From Plantago ovata (lineage: Eukaryota > Streptophyta > Magnoliopsida > Lamiales > Plantaginaceae), in the NCBI GenBank assembly GCA_028274465.1, contig CM051456.1, forward strand, positions 87,654,753 through 87,718,752: 64,000 bases of DNA. Reading direction: 5' to 3'. Positions 35,082-46,635 of this stretch are shown in pieces. Within the stretch, counting starts at the first letter, position 1, and each line of letters starts with the position of its first letter. Position numbers and translations under genes: made by a program. Under the pieces are notes generated by a model, which saw only the letters and a program-made list of their open reading frames with translations, was not told where the DNA came from and searched no databases.

Positions 35082-36430
35082 CTTGTTTGCTCTTGATTGT
35101 GCAGACTTCAGCCACGGAGACAAACGATGCAATCTGGCACTTTGGCAGTGGTTGTGGAAAGCACATGACGGGCAACAAGAATAACCTTATAAACTATAGA
35201 CGGTGGTCTAAAGGTCCAACAATAAGGTTTGCTTGTGGAGGCTCTGGTTCTACAAAAGGCTATGGTGACGTGAAGTTAGGATGCATTACCATTACGGAAG
35301 TCTTTATGTCAAAAATCTTAAGTTTAACCTTTTCAGCATGAGTCAATTAGCTGACAAAGGATACTTCATCAAAATCAAAAGTGATGAATGTAAACTTATA
35401 GACTTTGAGACAAAGAAGGTTATTATGATTGCCAGAAGATCAGGAGGCTTGTACACCGTAGATTGGTCTTCAGCAATCGTTGAAAAATGCCTTGTCTTAG
35501 ATCACGATTGCCTTGCTGAAAAAGCATGGTTATGGCATAAATGAACAAGTCACCTAAACTTCAGGACGCTGAATAAGTTGTCTAAAAAGGCACTTGTAGT
35601 TGGATTACCAAAGGTTACTTTTAAGAAGGATGGTGTTTGCAATGCATGTCAGCAAGGAAAGCAAACCAAATCTTCTTTTTAAGAACAAGGCAGTACCGTC
35701 AACTACAAAACCTTTACAACTCTTGCACATGGACTTGTTTGAATCTTCTTCAACAAGCTATGCTGGTAAGAAGTATGGTGGTGGTAGATGACTATTCAAG
35801 ATTCACTTGGGTAGTATTTATCAAACACAAATCTGAAACAAGGACTAAAATACCTAACTTGCTGAATAAGCTTGAAGTCATGAAAAATGACAAGGTAAAA
35901 GTCATAAGGACAAACCATGGTACTGAGTTTGAAAACCAGTACATAACTGAGTATTGCACTTCAAAAGGCATACAACATCAGTTATCCTCCGTAAGGACAC
36001 CACAACAAAACGGTGTTGTTGAACGGAAGAATCGCACCCTAAAAGAAGCCGCAAGAACAATGCTTGCTGACACTGAAATAAGTGAGGCTTACTGGGTTGA
36101 AGCGATTAATACCACCTGTTACACACAAAACAGATGTCTGATTACTAAGGAATACAACAAAACTCCATATGAGTTGTTTGTTGGAAGACCTCCTAATATC
36201 ACTCATCTAAGAGTATTTGGTTGTAAGTGTTTCGTTCTTAATAACGGTAGAGAATACCTAAGAACATTTCAAACAAAGGCAGACAAAGCGATCGTAAAGC
36301 TTATAGAGTTTACAACAAAAAGGCACAAAAGATCGAAGAATCAGTGCATGTTGTATTCTACGAAAAGTCACAAGGAGTGCCTGCTGAGGAAGAAATATCA
36401 GAATGTATGGAAAAGCTAATCATACATGAG
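35082..36430 (+). pseudogene. Protease and integrase of copy C
   Basis: The protease catalytic Asp is lost (FGSGCGKH instead of FDSG). A stop at 35339-35341 is followed by a shifted frame to 35544, where HKR is replaced by a stop (35542-35544). Indels near 35680 and 35785 move the frame again before 35637-36419. That part holds VVDDYSRFTW, IRTNHGTEF (the second catalytic D is N) and QQNGVVERKNR. A short deletion near 36285 removes the IFLGYS region. Inactive. Confidence 0.85.
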
Positions 36431-38458
36431 CAAAGAACTGAATCTGATGCTAGGCAAATCAAGTCAATTGAACTAAATGATGATTCTGACAATGACTCTC
36501 CTCCCCCAATTCATGACAAGATAAATATAGTTCACGACAAAGAATTTCCAGCAAAAGACGCAGTTGCTCCGGAAGTTGCTGAAACTACGCAACCTCTCGT
36601 GCCTGCTGATGAGTTACCACAATCTAGCAATGCTGAACAAACAGTTGCTGATGAACCAATCTCAGTAGAGACACAAAATAGCAGTAGTACTGAACAAGTA
36701 CATGCTGAAGAGTCACATGCTGATGAGCAAACGTATCCAGATCCAACCAGCAGAAAGCCTATTAACTAATGGATTAGAGATCATCCCTCTACGGAAATGA
36801 TTGGTGATATTGACAAACGCCAAGTGACTAGATCCAAAGTTTCTGCTACTCATGGACTTGCTGAAGAAGCAAATGTCGTAGAAGTAGAATCTTTGTTCTC
36901 TTGCTTTGTTTCAGAAATTGAACCTAAAACCATAGAAGAAGCTCTAAAGCATTCTGAATGGATCAAGGCAATGCAAGAAGAACTGGATCAATTTGAAAGG
37001 AACAAAGTCTGGAAACTTGTACCTCTTACTGAAGGCAAGAAAGCTATTGGTACAAAGTGGGTGTTCAGAAATAAGTTGAGTGAGTCTGGTGTCTGGTGAA
37101 GTAACAAGAAACAAAGCACGTTTAGTTGCTCAAGGTTACTGTCATACTGAAGGATTGGACTATGATGAGACTTATGCATCAGTTGCAAGATTGGATACAA
37201 TTAGACTTTTCTTGGCCTTTGCTGCTCACAATGACTTCATTGTTTATCAAATGGATGTTAAAAGTGCATTCTTGAATGGTGAACTTGCTGAAGAAGTCTA
37301 CTTAGAACAACCCCCTGGCTTTGAATTTCCCTCAGAAACCAAGATGGTATACAAGCTTCAGAAAGTTGTATATGGTCTAAAGCAAGCACCAAGAGCTTGG
37401 TATGATACATTGGCTAATTTCTTGCTGGATAATGGTTTCAAGAAAGGTGAAGTTGACAAAACCTTGTTTACCATGAACCATGATGGTAAAATACTCTTAG
37501 ATCAGATTTATGTGGATGACATAATATTTGGATCTAAGGACAAGCAACTTGTGATGATTTTGCCAAACTCATGACAAATAAATTTGAAATGAGTATGATG
37601 GGAAAATTGAATTATTTCCTAGGTTTGCAAGTCAAGCAACTCAAAGATGGAATATTCATAAATTAAGCAAAGTATGCGAAAGAAATGCTCATAAAATTTA
37701 GGATAAAAGAGGAAGAAAAACCTGAAAAGATCCCTATGAGTGTTCGTACCAAATTGGGCTATACTAAAGAAGATAAAAGTGTTGAAGAACACAAGTATAG
37801 GAAGCTCATTGGTTCCTTGTTGTATTTAACAGCAAATAGACCTGACATTCAGTATGTTGTTTGTGTGTGTGCAAGATTCCAATCTGATCCAAGAGAATCA
37901 CACTACAAAAAGGCACTTAAGATACTGAAATATGTCAGAGGTACATGCAATGTTGGATTATGGTATCCAAAAGATTCTGGACTTGAATTGGTTGGTTATT
38001 CTGATGCTGATCATGGAGGATCAACTCTTGATAGAAAAAGTACCTCTGGAACTTGTCAGTTTTTAGGTACTAGATTAACATCATGGTTTAGCAAAAAGCA
38101 AACCTGTGTTGCCAATTCATCTACTGAATCTGAGTACATTGCGGCTGGTTGTTGCACAGCTCAAATCCAATGGATTCAGCAACAATTAAGAGATTATGGT
38201 ATTTCTGCAAAGAAAACACCAATCTTTTGTAATAATACAAGTGCTATTGCTATCACGCAAAATCCTAAGTTCCACTCAAGGACTAAGCACATTGATATTA
38301 GACATCATTACATTAGAGATCATGTGGAAAAAGGAGATATTGAGGTTGTAAAAGTGGGTACAGATGATCAACTTGCTGACATCTTTACCAAGCCCTTACC
38401 AGATAATAGATTCGCAATGCTAAGGTACAACCTTGGATTGATTGAATTACCTCAATAA
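36344..38458 (+). pseudogene. Reverse transcriptase and RNase H of copy C
   Basis: Pieces: linker (36344-36769, stop TAA), 36797-37099, then RT 37080-37574 after a small insertion, with [13 protein letters not shown] and YVDD at 37509-37520, broken by an indel near 37550 and a stop near 37664. The RNase H part (37685-38458, 257 codons) is fully open and ends at the genuine pol stop. It shows GYSDADHGG, STESEYIA, FCNNTSAI (Asp to Asn at one catalytic position) and HIDIRHHYIRDHV. Confidence 0.88.
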
Positions 38459-38473
38459 GGGATACAATTGGCA

Positions 38474-38845
38474 GATTGCTGAAACAGGCATTCAGCAAGC
38501 AAAAATATTCTTACTTAAATAAAAGCTCCTTCCATTGATTTCTTCTAAAAACAAATGATAAGTCACTACATGATTGCTGAAACAGGCATTCAGCAAGTTA
38601 TTCCTTCAACACGAGTATTTGTTAGGAAACTTGATCACTTGCTGAGACGGGCACTCAGTAAGAGAAAAACCTTAAAGATTGCTGAAACGGGCATTCAGAC
38701 AATCAGAGATACTGAAACAGGTATTCAAGTATGAAAGGAAAATTCTGAGACGGGAACTCAGAAAAGAGCAAAACTCACTTCTCAGATTTTACCAAAAGAT
38801 ATCTCAAGATAAAAAGAATTTATTGATACGGGAACTCAGAAATAT
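38474..38845 (+). repeat. Seven-hairpin array between pol and ORF3 (copy C)
   Basis: Seven stem-loops with a 7-base loop of the form ACRGGNA: 38476-38498 and 38574-38596 (arms TTGCTGAA/TTCAGCAA), 38639-38661 (TTGCTGAG/CTCAGTAA), 38678-38703 (ATTGCTGAA/TTCAG-CAAT with one bulge), 38709-38732 (ATACTGAA/TTCA-GTAT), 38743-38763 (TTCTGAG/CTCAGAA) and about 38819-38842 (weaker). Stem changes are compensated (A-T to G-C) while the loop stays nearly constant. There is no ORF. The array starts 16 bases after the pol stop. Confidence 0.8.
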
Positions 38846-39285
38846 CTTTTAACTTAAAGAAATATGAGATGTCTGATTAAGGGGGAACTTTAAGCAAGTG
38901 ACAAGGCTGGTTACACAAACTCGCTGAAAAGATTCTTGTTTACTTCAGCAAGCAATCAAATCCCATAAATCTAGGTAAAATCAATTTGTGACGTTAATCG
39001 GGCATAGATAAACTCGCTAATAATCATGACATGAAATACAATCGTGGCCATTGATTAAAAGGCGTTATTGATCTAACGCTGTTGAATCTCTGATTTACCC
39101 TTCCTGAGAACTCAAATCGATTGAGCTTCTTGCACATCAGAGACACTAAATAAACAAGGAGTTAGAGAAAGACAAAATTCTTTAAATCACATTTCCTTTC
39201 TCTGCAAATTTTAGCCTGGATCTACTCTACCTCCGGTCAAAAAGCAAACAATCTTTTTCGTACACATTTCTCACCTATAAAAAAA
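38846..39285 (+). other. Leader of ORF3 in copy C
   Basis: No gene. It begins with a PPT-like AAGGGGGAAC (38879-38888), then an AT-rich stretch ending at the ORF3 ATG. Sireviruses are known to carry extra PPT-like copies. Confidence 0.55.
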
Positions 39286-39832
39286 ATGGCACCAAAGAGA
39301 CAGTCATCTAAGACTTCCAAGTCATCTAAGGTTGACAGTGTTGGAAAAAGCACTGCTCCGGTGATAACTCCGGTGACTAACACAACGAAAGTTGTGTTGA
39401 AAAACGATAGGATAACGGAAAAACCCATGCCTCCTGCATATCTAGACACTGCAAAGTTTGAGATGATGATGCAATGGGGTGGTTTTGCAAAAGAGAAGTA
39501 TATCCGATACTTCTATGAACAAGAACTAGACGGTGACAATGAGGAGGCACTTGACTTGATTAAATAGCAAGGCCTCACTCACTTTATAATAGCTCGCCCT
39601 AAGAAAGTGAGTATGTTAGATACTATGGAGTTCTACAACAGCTGCAGATGTTGTCACTACTACTCAGCAAGAGAATGTTCCAATAGCTGAAACAGTTGTT
39701 TATGAAACTGCTGTAGATGGTGATCATGATAAGTGTACAACAGTTGTTGCTCAAAATGCAACTACTGATGCTGCTGCTGATAAGCAACTGGAGAAATCCA
39801 AGAAGAAAAAGAGGAAAGCTGATGATGACACT
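39286..39832 (+). pseudogene. ORF3 of copy C, 5' part
   Basis: ATG at 39286 (MAPKRQSSKTSKSSK), 94 codons to a TAG (39565-39567) in place of Gln. Near 39645 a large deletion joins EFYN to a distal part of the ORF (ADVVTTTQQEN), removing most of the globular N-terminal region present in A and B. It is interrupted at 39833 by element G3, with ACACT at 39828-39832. Confidence 0.75.
39828..39832. repeat. Target duplication ACACT of G3
   Basis: ACACT before TGATGATG at 39833 and again after GTTCATCA at 52012-52016, defining the G3 insertion (including nested element D). Confidence 0.9.
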
Positions 39833-41311
39833 TGATGATGTCTTTTTTTCACCAATTAAATTTGTTTGTAGCCAAAGAACACTTATTCACTACACAAAAG
39901 ATTTAGTGCATCGGTAAGATGTTCCCGAGTGTCGTTCTCTCGAGACCTAACGTAGCTTTGTTTAGTGCGTAACAATTGTAATCAACCAACAAGCAAGTTT
40001 GTGTGATTAAACCAAGCACTCATGCAAATCAGAAACTATCAAGAGGAAGATAAAATCAAATAGAGAAAGATGTTGGTGGTAGCTTAGTGGACATGACAAA
40101 CATGGGTTATAACTTGCTATCATGCTATGAACATTTAAACATACAATAGAGAAGTATTAATTGACCACAAAGTTGTCACATGCTTTGCATTCGAAAATAC
40201 GGAATTGGCTACTCCCAATTGTATGGATGATCTAGAAGTATTAAGCGACCATAAGGGTTGTCACTACCTTGTATTTGAAGATTTGTAATTGGCTACTTTA
40301 GATCTTACGCAATGGTTGAAAGCACAACAAGCATAATCATAACCCTAGCTATCATGTCCACATTCTACCACCAACAATCGTGAATTAGCTACTCATAACG
40401 GATCTTGAAACAAACAACATCATATATGAATAACAATAACAAACATTCATAATCAGAATCAAAATAAGGAGAATTGATACAAGTTACCACCGATTGTCAC
40501 GAGACGGTGGAATGCCCAAATCTCACGGATCAAGATACAATGAAGATGAAATTGGATGTAATCACGTCTTTCTTGATGATAATCAAGCCTCTAGATAATG
40601 GGTCTGAGCTATGGAGCTTCCAAGAGCTCTCCCCAGCAATTACAAAGTGAAAGGAATGAGAAAAAATAATTGAAAATCGAGTTTTAATGTCAAAATCGCG
40701 ATCTGGATCTGAGTCCAAGCGAAGGGCTTGGCTTCTGTCAAACGCTTAGCTTGGCAAGCGAAGGGCTTGACAGGGGCCAAGCGCTTCGCCTGGAATTTCA
40801 GTGAATCCAGAATTTCCGCCTGACTCTAACTCGCTCTACAGGGCTCATACGATGTCGGATCGGAGCGTGTAATATACCGTTGGATATCTCTTTGAGTTAG
40901 CTACGCGTGGAAGTTAGTTTGAGGTCAATACAATGCTGTATGAGAAAGTTATGGCCCAAATGGCTTGGCTGTGTCAATCATAAACACTTGAACGACTCCA
41001 AAACTTTCACCCGAACTTTTGAATTTGCTTCCAAGGTAAGGCTAAGTTCTCAAAAATCTGATTATTGGCTTAACTCGAACTAAGGACACTCACGAAAATG
41101 TCCACGGAGATCAAGGAACTTCAACGGGGTCATTTTTCGTCCAAAATGCTTCGTTTTTAGCTCCAAAAACACCATTTCGTACCTAAGTGCCTGAAAATGC
41201 AAAAAACACAAAACGTGACACTATTCTACAAAACTAACCAAAAAACAAGGCTAAAAGGTAGCAAAAGAAGGTAAAAAAGACAAGATGAACGCGTCAAAAA
41301 TACGTTCATCA
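39833..41311 (-). repeat. 3' LTR of G3
   Basis: 1479 bases; on plus TGATGATGTC...TACGTTCATCA, matching 44353-45016 plus 51228-52011. It has the same TGATGA/TCATCA termini as the G family but a different body. A GC-rich block of AAGCG-type inverted repeats lies at about 40715-40795. Confidence 0.92.
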
Positions 41312-42077
41312 AACTCCCCAAACCAAACCTTTGCTTGTCCTCAAGCAACAAACTATCCTAAATGCAACACAAAAGAAGTCTCATGCCAAGTAAAGTGAAC
41401 TAATCTATTGAATCTACCAAATGCTTATGAACAAAACCATATGAACATGACATGCAAGTAGGTTGAAGAATGCCTCGATTGCGAATATACACATTCTCAT
41501 GTGCACCTTGTTAAGCAAAGGAGTCTCTCATAACATCTTCTACCTGGACCTGGTCAGTGACGACACAATGATGCATATTATCATACTACAATTGGCCCGT
41601 GCCTATGAAACCGAGGGCTTACTACTGTTCACCAAGCGAGACTTTTCCTCAAGAGAGGGCGAACCAATACTGGCTCTCATCAAACGTAGGAGGGTTCCCT
41701 AGAAAGATAACACTCCCCTATTCTACCCAGACTCTCAACGAATGAGTCTCCTTCAACCACTTCTTGAATAGAAAGACGAGGGTGGTCAAGAAAAGGCCTT
41801 GGACAAAGGCGACACGAAATGAAAGATAGAATTTACAACTCGATAACTTCACAATAACAAATATTTACATGACACTTGACACTTTACTAGACTGCTTTTT
41901 GGCTTGCAACGACCCTTCTTTTGCTTTTTGGGTCTTATTCTTTATTTCCCTTTTTTTTTTTTCTTTCTCTTTTTTTTTATATATTTCTTTTTCTTTTCTT
42001 CTTCTTTTCTTTTTCTCTTTCTTTTTTTTTTTATATAGGGGCAAGCAGCAGTACTAAGTGTCGAAACCACCTCCCCA

Positions 42078-42286
42078 AACCTATTCGAAAGAATAGGTTT
42101 GAGCACAAAGTCGACAAAGAAAAAGGAAAGACTCTTTTACAAAGACACCTCCCCAAACCTATTCGAAAGAATAGGTTGGGACACAAAACAAAAAGAAAAA
42201 GAAAAAGAAAACTTTACAACGACTCAAAGACGAAAGACAAGTATAACGAAGCAACCCCCTCCCCAAACCTATTCGATAGAATAGGT
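42078..42286 (-). repeat. Three AACCTATTC stem-loops (G3)
   Basis: 42078-42099 and 42156-42177 have perfect 9-base arms with loop GAAA (plus strand). 42267-42286 has 8-base arms with loop GATA. Each adjoins CTCCCCAAACC, the complement of the polypurine-tract core, as in G1 and G2, although the rest of G3 has diverged. Confidence 0.8.
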
Positions 42287-42964
42287 CTACTACAAGGAAT
42301 CACACACCTCACACTACCTCCTTCCTAGGCATTTGGCAATCTCTAATCGAGGTGAAGAACTTGTCGCCTCTTACGTACATAATTACACGGGTTATAACCA
42401 TAGACTCAAACGTGCATCATTTCATAAGGCCATCGTGAACCGCAGCAGAAGAAACACCACTCAAGGTGATGTCGAGACTACTAAGCTTAACTAGTGCACA
42501 TGCGAATGTGACAAACCAAGCGAGACAAGCCTCAAACTACTTGCAAAGTGATGCAACATATGATCAATGGTCATAAACACTTAGTCTACTCAATAAAAAA
42601 GTTCAAAAGACTTGGCAATAAACTCCACACACAACAACGTGCAACAAATAATCTAGGGATGATATGCATGCAAAAATTTGAAAAAACACGACAAATCACA
42701 TGAACTTGAGTAAAATCAGGCATGTACGAACCACACAAGCATATAGTACTGAAAATCCAATACCCCCTCCCCAAACCTAAACTTGTGCTCGTCCTCGAGC
42801 AAAGAAAAGTTGAATGAAAAGGAAAAATTGGATTGAAAGTACACTTCCCTGATATAAAGGTTCGTGTCCAACTCCTATAAAAGAGTAGTACCTGAAAAGA
42901 CTCAAGAAACAAGTGAAAACGGGTGCGCAAAGGTGAGAAGAATGGAAAAAACGAGGAAAATCTA

Positions 42965-43135
42965 GGTACAGGGTCCAGGCGGACCGCTTGGCGGGAGCCC
43001 GCCAAGCGGTCCGCTTGTCAAGCGGAGCGCTTGGGAGGCTCCAGGCGCTCCGCTTGAAATTCCAGTAAACTTTTTTATTTACTGAAGATTCAAGCGGACC
43101 GCTTGGCCCTTCCAAGCGCTTCGCTTGGCTGTGTT
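42965..43135 (-). repeat. Internal GC-rich inverted-repeat block (G3)
   Basis: Repeated AAGCGGACCGCTTGG and AGCGCTTGG-type modules, including long inverted copies around 42985-43010. Similar modules lie in the G3 LTR (40715-40795), where they would be promoter-proximal. Here they are between gag and the conserved 3' region. Confidence 0.6.
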
Positions 43136-43287
43136 TCCAGATTTTCGATGTTTTTTCCTATCTTAATCACCTAAGGCACCAAGACAAACACTAGACTAAA
43201 CGAATCACGACAAAAGGCACACAGGCCACAACTACAAAAGCAATAAAAAGGAAAAACTAAACTACATGTAAAGAAATACCACAAAGG

Positions 43288-44136
43288 TTATCCATTATCA
43301 AATGGGAACGAATCTCGTGCATTCGTTCCATTACTCCTTGCATATTGGGAACCATGTTTGGCTCCTCTCCTCAAGTCCTCAAGCAAATCCATGATTCCCT
43401 GAAAATAAAAATCAACTAAATTAACAAATTCAAAATCTAAGAAATAACTAAAGGAATCAGAGGGAAAATAAAAAGAAAAAAGTGGATCAAAACTCCGGAA
43501 GTAGCTTTCTATGCAAGTCCCCTCTAGGATGAACATGTATGTCTCTTCTCCCGCGCAAACCATCTCAGAAATATCCAAGCCGGTTAGTTCCGGAATCAGT
43601 CCATCTTCAAGTAATGGTGTGCAAACAACGCTTGAATCTGAAGAGGATTCATCAATATACTCTTCGCCACATTCATCTTTATCAACTATGGAAACTTCCG
43701 GTGGTGGGATGGCGAAGCGAGACGTCCATGGCATGAAACGCATAGAATTCCAACGCAGAAAACTATTAGCTATTTCGTTCCAGGCTCTCAATGATCCTTC
43801 TAGGTGATACGTAAGCCATTCCTTAGCCGGTCCTCTCATAGCTCCACCAAACGTGCATATGCAAATCTGTTCAGGTGATAGAAGAATTCTCTCCTCATTC
43901 ATACAAGGAAGCCTCAACACACCGACCTCAAATGTCTCCAAGAATTCTCTAGGATTCCCAAATCCATCGTATGTGGGAAGGATGGAGTAGTACAAACGGT
44001 CGACATAAAAATTCTTGCAATCTTTATCCAAGGCTATACAAGACCTTCCAGGTTTTCCATACAACAACTGGAACAAATGCTTCCTATAAGCATCTCCATC
44101 ATTGTCCCCACCAGCTTCACAATGCAAGTCATTCAT
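43288..44136 (-). CDS. gag-like protein of G3 (282 aa)
   Basis: A single open frame from ATG 44136 (MNDLHCEAGGDND). Residues about 50-135 resemble a retrotransposon gag domain (YDGFGNPREFLETFEV, then GGAMRGPAKEWLTYHLEGSLRAWNEIANSFL). A spacer with an acidic DESSSDSS run follows, then an unusual aromatic-rich segment (about 210-250: FDPLFSFYFP, FSYFLDFEF), then a basic C-terminus. There is no CCHC knuckle and no protease, so the ORF is shorter than gag-protease of G1/G4. It begins about 200 bases from the primer site, the usual gag position. It is the only long intact ORF in the G families here. It could be a functional gag of a non-autonomous element or a truncated relic. Confidence 0.65.
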   Translation of the reverse strand: MNDLHCEAGGDNDGDAYRKHLFQLLYGKPGRSCIALDKDCKNFYVDRLYYSILPTYDGFGNPREFLETFEVGVLRLPCMNEERILLSPEQICICTFGGAMRGPAKEWLTYHLEGSLRAWNEIANSFLRWNSMRFMPWTSRFAIPPPEVSIVDKDECGEEYIDESSSDSSVVCTPLLEDGLIPELTGLDISEMVCAGEETYMFILEGTCIESYFRSFDPLFSFYFPSDSFSYFLDFEFVNLVDFYFQGIMDLLEDLRRGAKHGSQYARSNGTNARDSFPFDNG

Positions 44137-44331
44137 GAAATCCTACACACACAAAGACAAGCCCAAAAGGAGTAGTTTCGCAACAAAAGCAAAAAGCTAT
44201 ACTATGATATATACAAAACTCAACCAAGAGCACAAGCACACAAAGTAACAAAGAAATAGGGGGAAAGAAATGAGATAAGAAAGTGAAGTTGGTAAGAAAC
44301 AAAAGTTAAACACTAAACCAAAGGAGTTAAG

Positions 44332-44349
44332 TCCCCGGCAGCGGCGCCA
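44332..44349 (-). other. Primer binding site of G3
   Basis: In sense TGGCGCCGCTGCCGGGGA, three bases from the LTR; same class as in G4 with one difference. Confidence 0.85.
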
Positions 44350-44352
44350 AAT

Positions 44353-45016
44353 TGATGATGTCGTTTTTTCACCAATTAAATTTGTTTGTAGCCAAAGAAC
44401 ACTTTTCACTACACAAAAGATTTAGTGCAGCGGTAAGATGTTCCCGAGTGTCGTTCTCTCGGGACCTAACGTAGCTTTGTTTAGTGCGTAACAATTGTAA
44501 TCAACCAACAAGCAAGTTTGTGTGATTAAACCAAGCACTCATGCAAATCAGAAACATTCAAGTTTGCTTAGTGGACATGACAAACCATGGGTTATAACTT
44601 GCTATCATGCTATGAACATTTAAACATACAATAGAGAAGTATTAATTGACCACAAAGTTGTCACATGCTTTGCATTCGAAAATACGGAATTGGCTACTCC
44701 CAATTGTATGGATGATCTAGAAGTATTAAGCGACCATAAGGGCTGTCACTACCTTGTATTCGAAGGTTTGTAATTGGCTACTTTAGATCTTACGCAATGG
44801 TTCAAAGCACAACAAGCATAATCATAACCCTAGCTATCATGTCCACATTCTACCACCAACAATCGTGAATTAGCTACTCATAACGGATCTTGAAACAAAC
44901 AAAATCATATATGAATAACAATAACAAACATTCATAATCAGAATCAAAATAAAGAGAATTGATACAAGTTACCACCGATTGTCACGAGACGGTGGAATGT
45001 CCAAATATCACGGATC
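44353..45016 (-). repeat. 5' LTR of G3, first piece
   Basis: TGATGATGTCG... on plus, collinear with 39833-40525 apart from a deletion of about 40 bases near 44555. It is broken by element D; GGATC (45012-45016) is duplicated at 51223-51227. Confidence 0.9.
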
Positions 45017-46619
45017 TGATAGTGTATATGTCCTAGAGACAGTCCTTACTAAGGGCATGGTGCCCTTATAGAGGGCATATATGTACTATTACACAGGTCA
45101 ACGTAATACAATATATGCTTGTTGCATTTTACTATTGAGTATCGCTTTCATATTTATATTACACCAGGATGCAGCATGTCATATCTTTATTACTGTCTGT
45201 ATTGATATTAAACATGTACCCTCGGATAGATGACCGATCACACAGTTAGTGGGAGTTATGTGAGTTATCATCTATCCCAAATTCTCCCTAGTCGAGGTTC
45301 ATCTCGGATGTGGGGGTCTGAATGTACCAGACAAGACTAGTATGCGTGGAGGTTATACTTGTTGGAGCAAGTGTGAGCCGACCCCACGGCCACGGAACGG
45401 ATTGTTGGACAATCAAGGAACGTTCCCATAACTGCGCATAGTTGTTCGAAGAAGCTTTATCGAACAATGGAAGTACCCACCGGACACTCCCATCGATGTA
45501 TACTCTACACCGACGTGTCTATGGGAACCGGTGAGTTGTCGAAGTGATGCCATTCGTCCTTTGTACTTACAGGACTTTATCATCACATTTGTTGCCCCAT
45601 ATCCTTGGTGGACCCGTCGATGTCAGCTCTGAATAAGCAGCTGACCTAAGACACGATCCAGGATTATGGCTACATACGAATGGGGGTGATAAGTGATTCT
45701 GTGAAGGATTCATCTCTGAAGTGTAGCACAGGAGAGCACTGCTCATAGTCGTTCATAGTTGTGATGGTAAAACCGCTGGCCAGCGTATCAATATTATTAT
45801 GATGGTCATAATAGATATTGGATTCACCATGCAACTCACTGAAGACGCCCGTGGATGTATTATTGGGATAGACACTTCATCGATTCTAGATACATTTGAG
45901 CAAGTCAGATGAAGGGACGTTACCATCGCCGCGTTGAGCGCAACAGGCTTCGCAACGAAAGGGTTAGCTTTGAGAAACCTCTCAAACGTCCTCACGTATT
46001 AATATTGCAAATGGAACCGTCTAGGAATTCCATGTTGCCTAGTCAAGGACTTGCTTAATACGGTGAGGCCCTATGGGTCACACTATGTGGTGATTCAGTC
46101 TATCAGAATATCCTTGAAGATGGAATCGCAATTAATTTGGAATTAATTGTGATTGATGGATTATAATTGATTTGGAATTAATTATAATATTTGGTGGCTC
46201 AATTAATGATTTGGAATTATTAATTGAATTGACTAATTAATTGTATTTTATGTAAATACAATTAAAGATTATATTTTGGAAATATAATGGAGGTTTGATT
46301 TGAAAGGATATGTTAATTAACATATGCACATGGGCAAAATCTACTTGGAGTTTGAATTGCCTTAGAACTATAAGTGGGTCCCAAAATCGGGACCCACCTA
46401 CTGTCCCTGGGAGAGCGCGCGCGCGCGCAGTGATGGATGAGGGGAAGGAGTTCGACTCCTTCCTCTATTAGAAGTCCAAGGGATAAGTTAGATTTTCCTG
46501 ATTGAGTTTTAATTTGATTGGGAATGAATCTAAACTTGATATTGGTTTCCTTGTGCGATAAGAATTAGATTTTTATTCCTTTATGAAGTCTAATTGCTTA
46601 TGCTTTAGGCTTCTATTGA

Positions 46620-46635
46620 CTACTATATATAGTAG
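46620..46635 (+). promoter_or_regulatory. Palindromic TATA region of D LTR
   Basis: CTACTATATATAGTAG is its own reverse complement and includes TATATATA. It is conserved at the same place in the 3' LTR (about 50750-50766). A transcription start would fall about 30 bases downstream. Confidence 0.6.

Larger units (their letters stand above)
41312..43287 (-). other. 3' non-coding region of G3
   Basis: No gene. In sense order it has a GC palindrome block (about 42965-43135), a PPT-like stretch (about 42765-42800), a region shared with G1/G2, three hairpins (42267-42286, 42156-42177, 42078-42099), a purine-rich tract (about 41915-42040), the shared 3' block and the polypurine tract (41312-41328). 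ORFs such as 41921-42328 and 42586-43115 lie over low-complexity or GC-repeat sequence and are not genes. Confidence 0.8.

Noticed and set aside
38474-38845. Regularly spaced repeats suggestive of a CRISPR-like array
   Set aside because: Units are short imperfect hairpins with irregular spacing in a plant retrotransposon; no cas genes and no constant direct repeat.
42586-43115. Overlapping minus ORFs of 139 and 112 codons
   Set aside because: They cover the GC inverted repeats and spacer of G3, have no domain, and are not found in G1 or G2.
45753-45995. ORF of 80 codons repeated at 49883-50125 and, in part, 32887-33162
   Set aside because: It lies antisense within the D LTR. It recurs only because the LTR recurs and has no recognisable domain.
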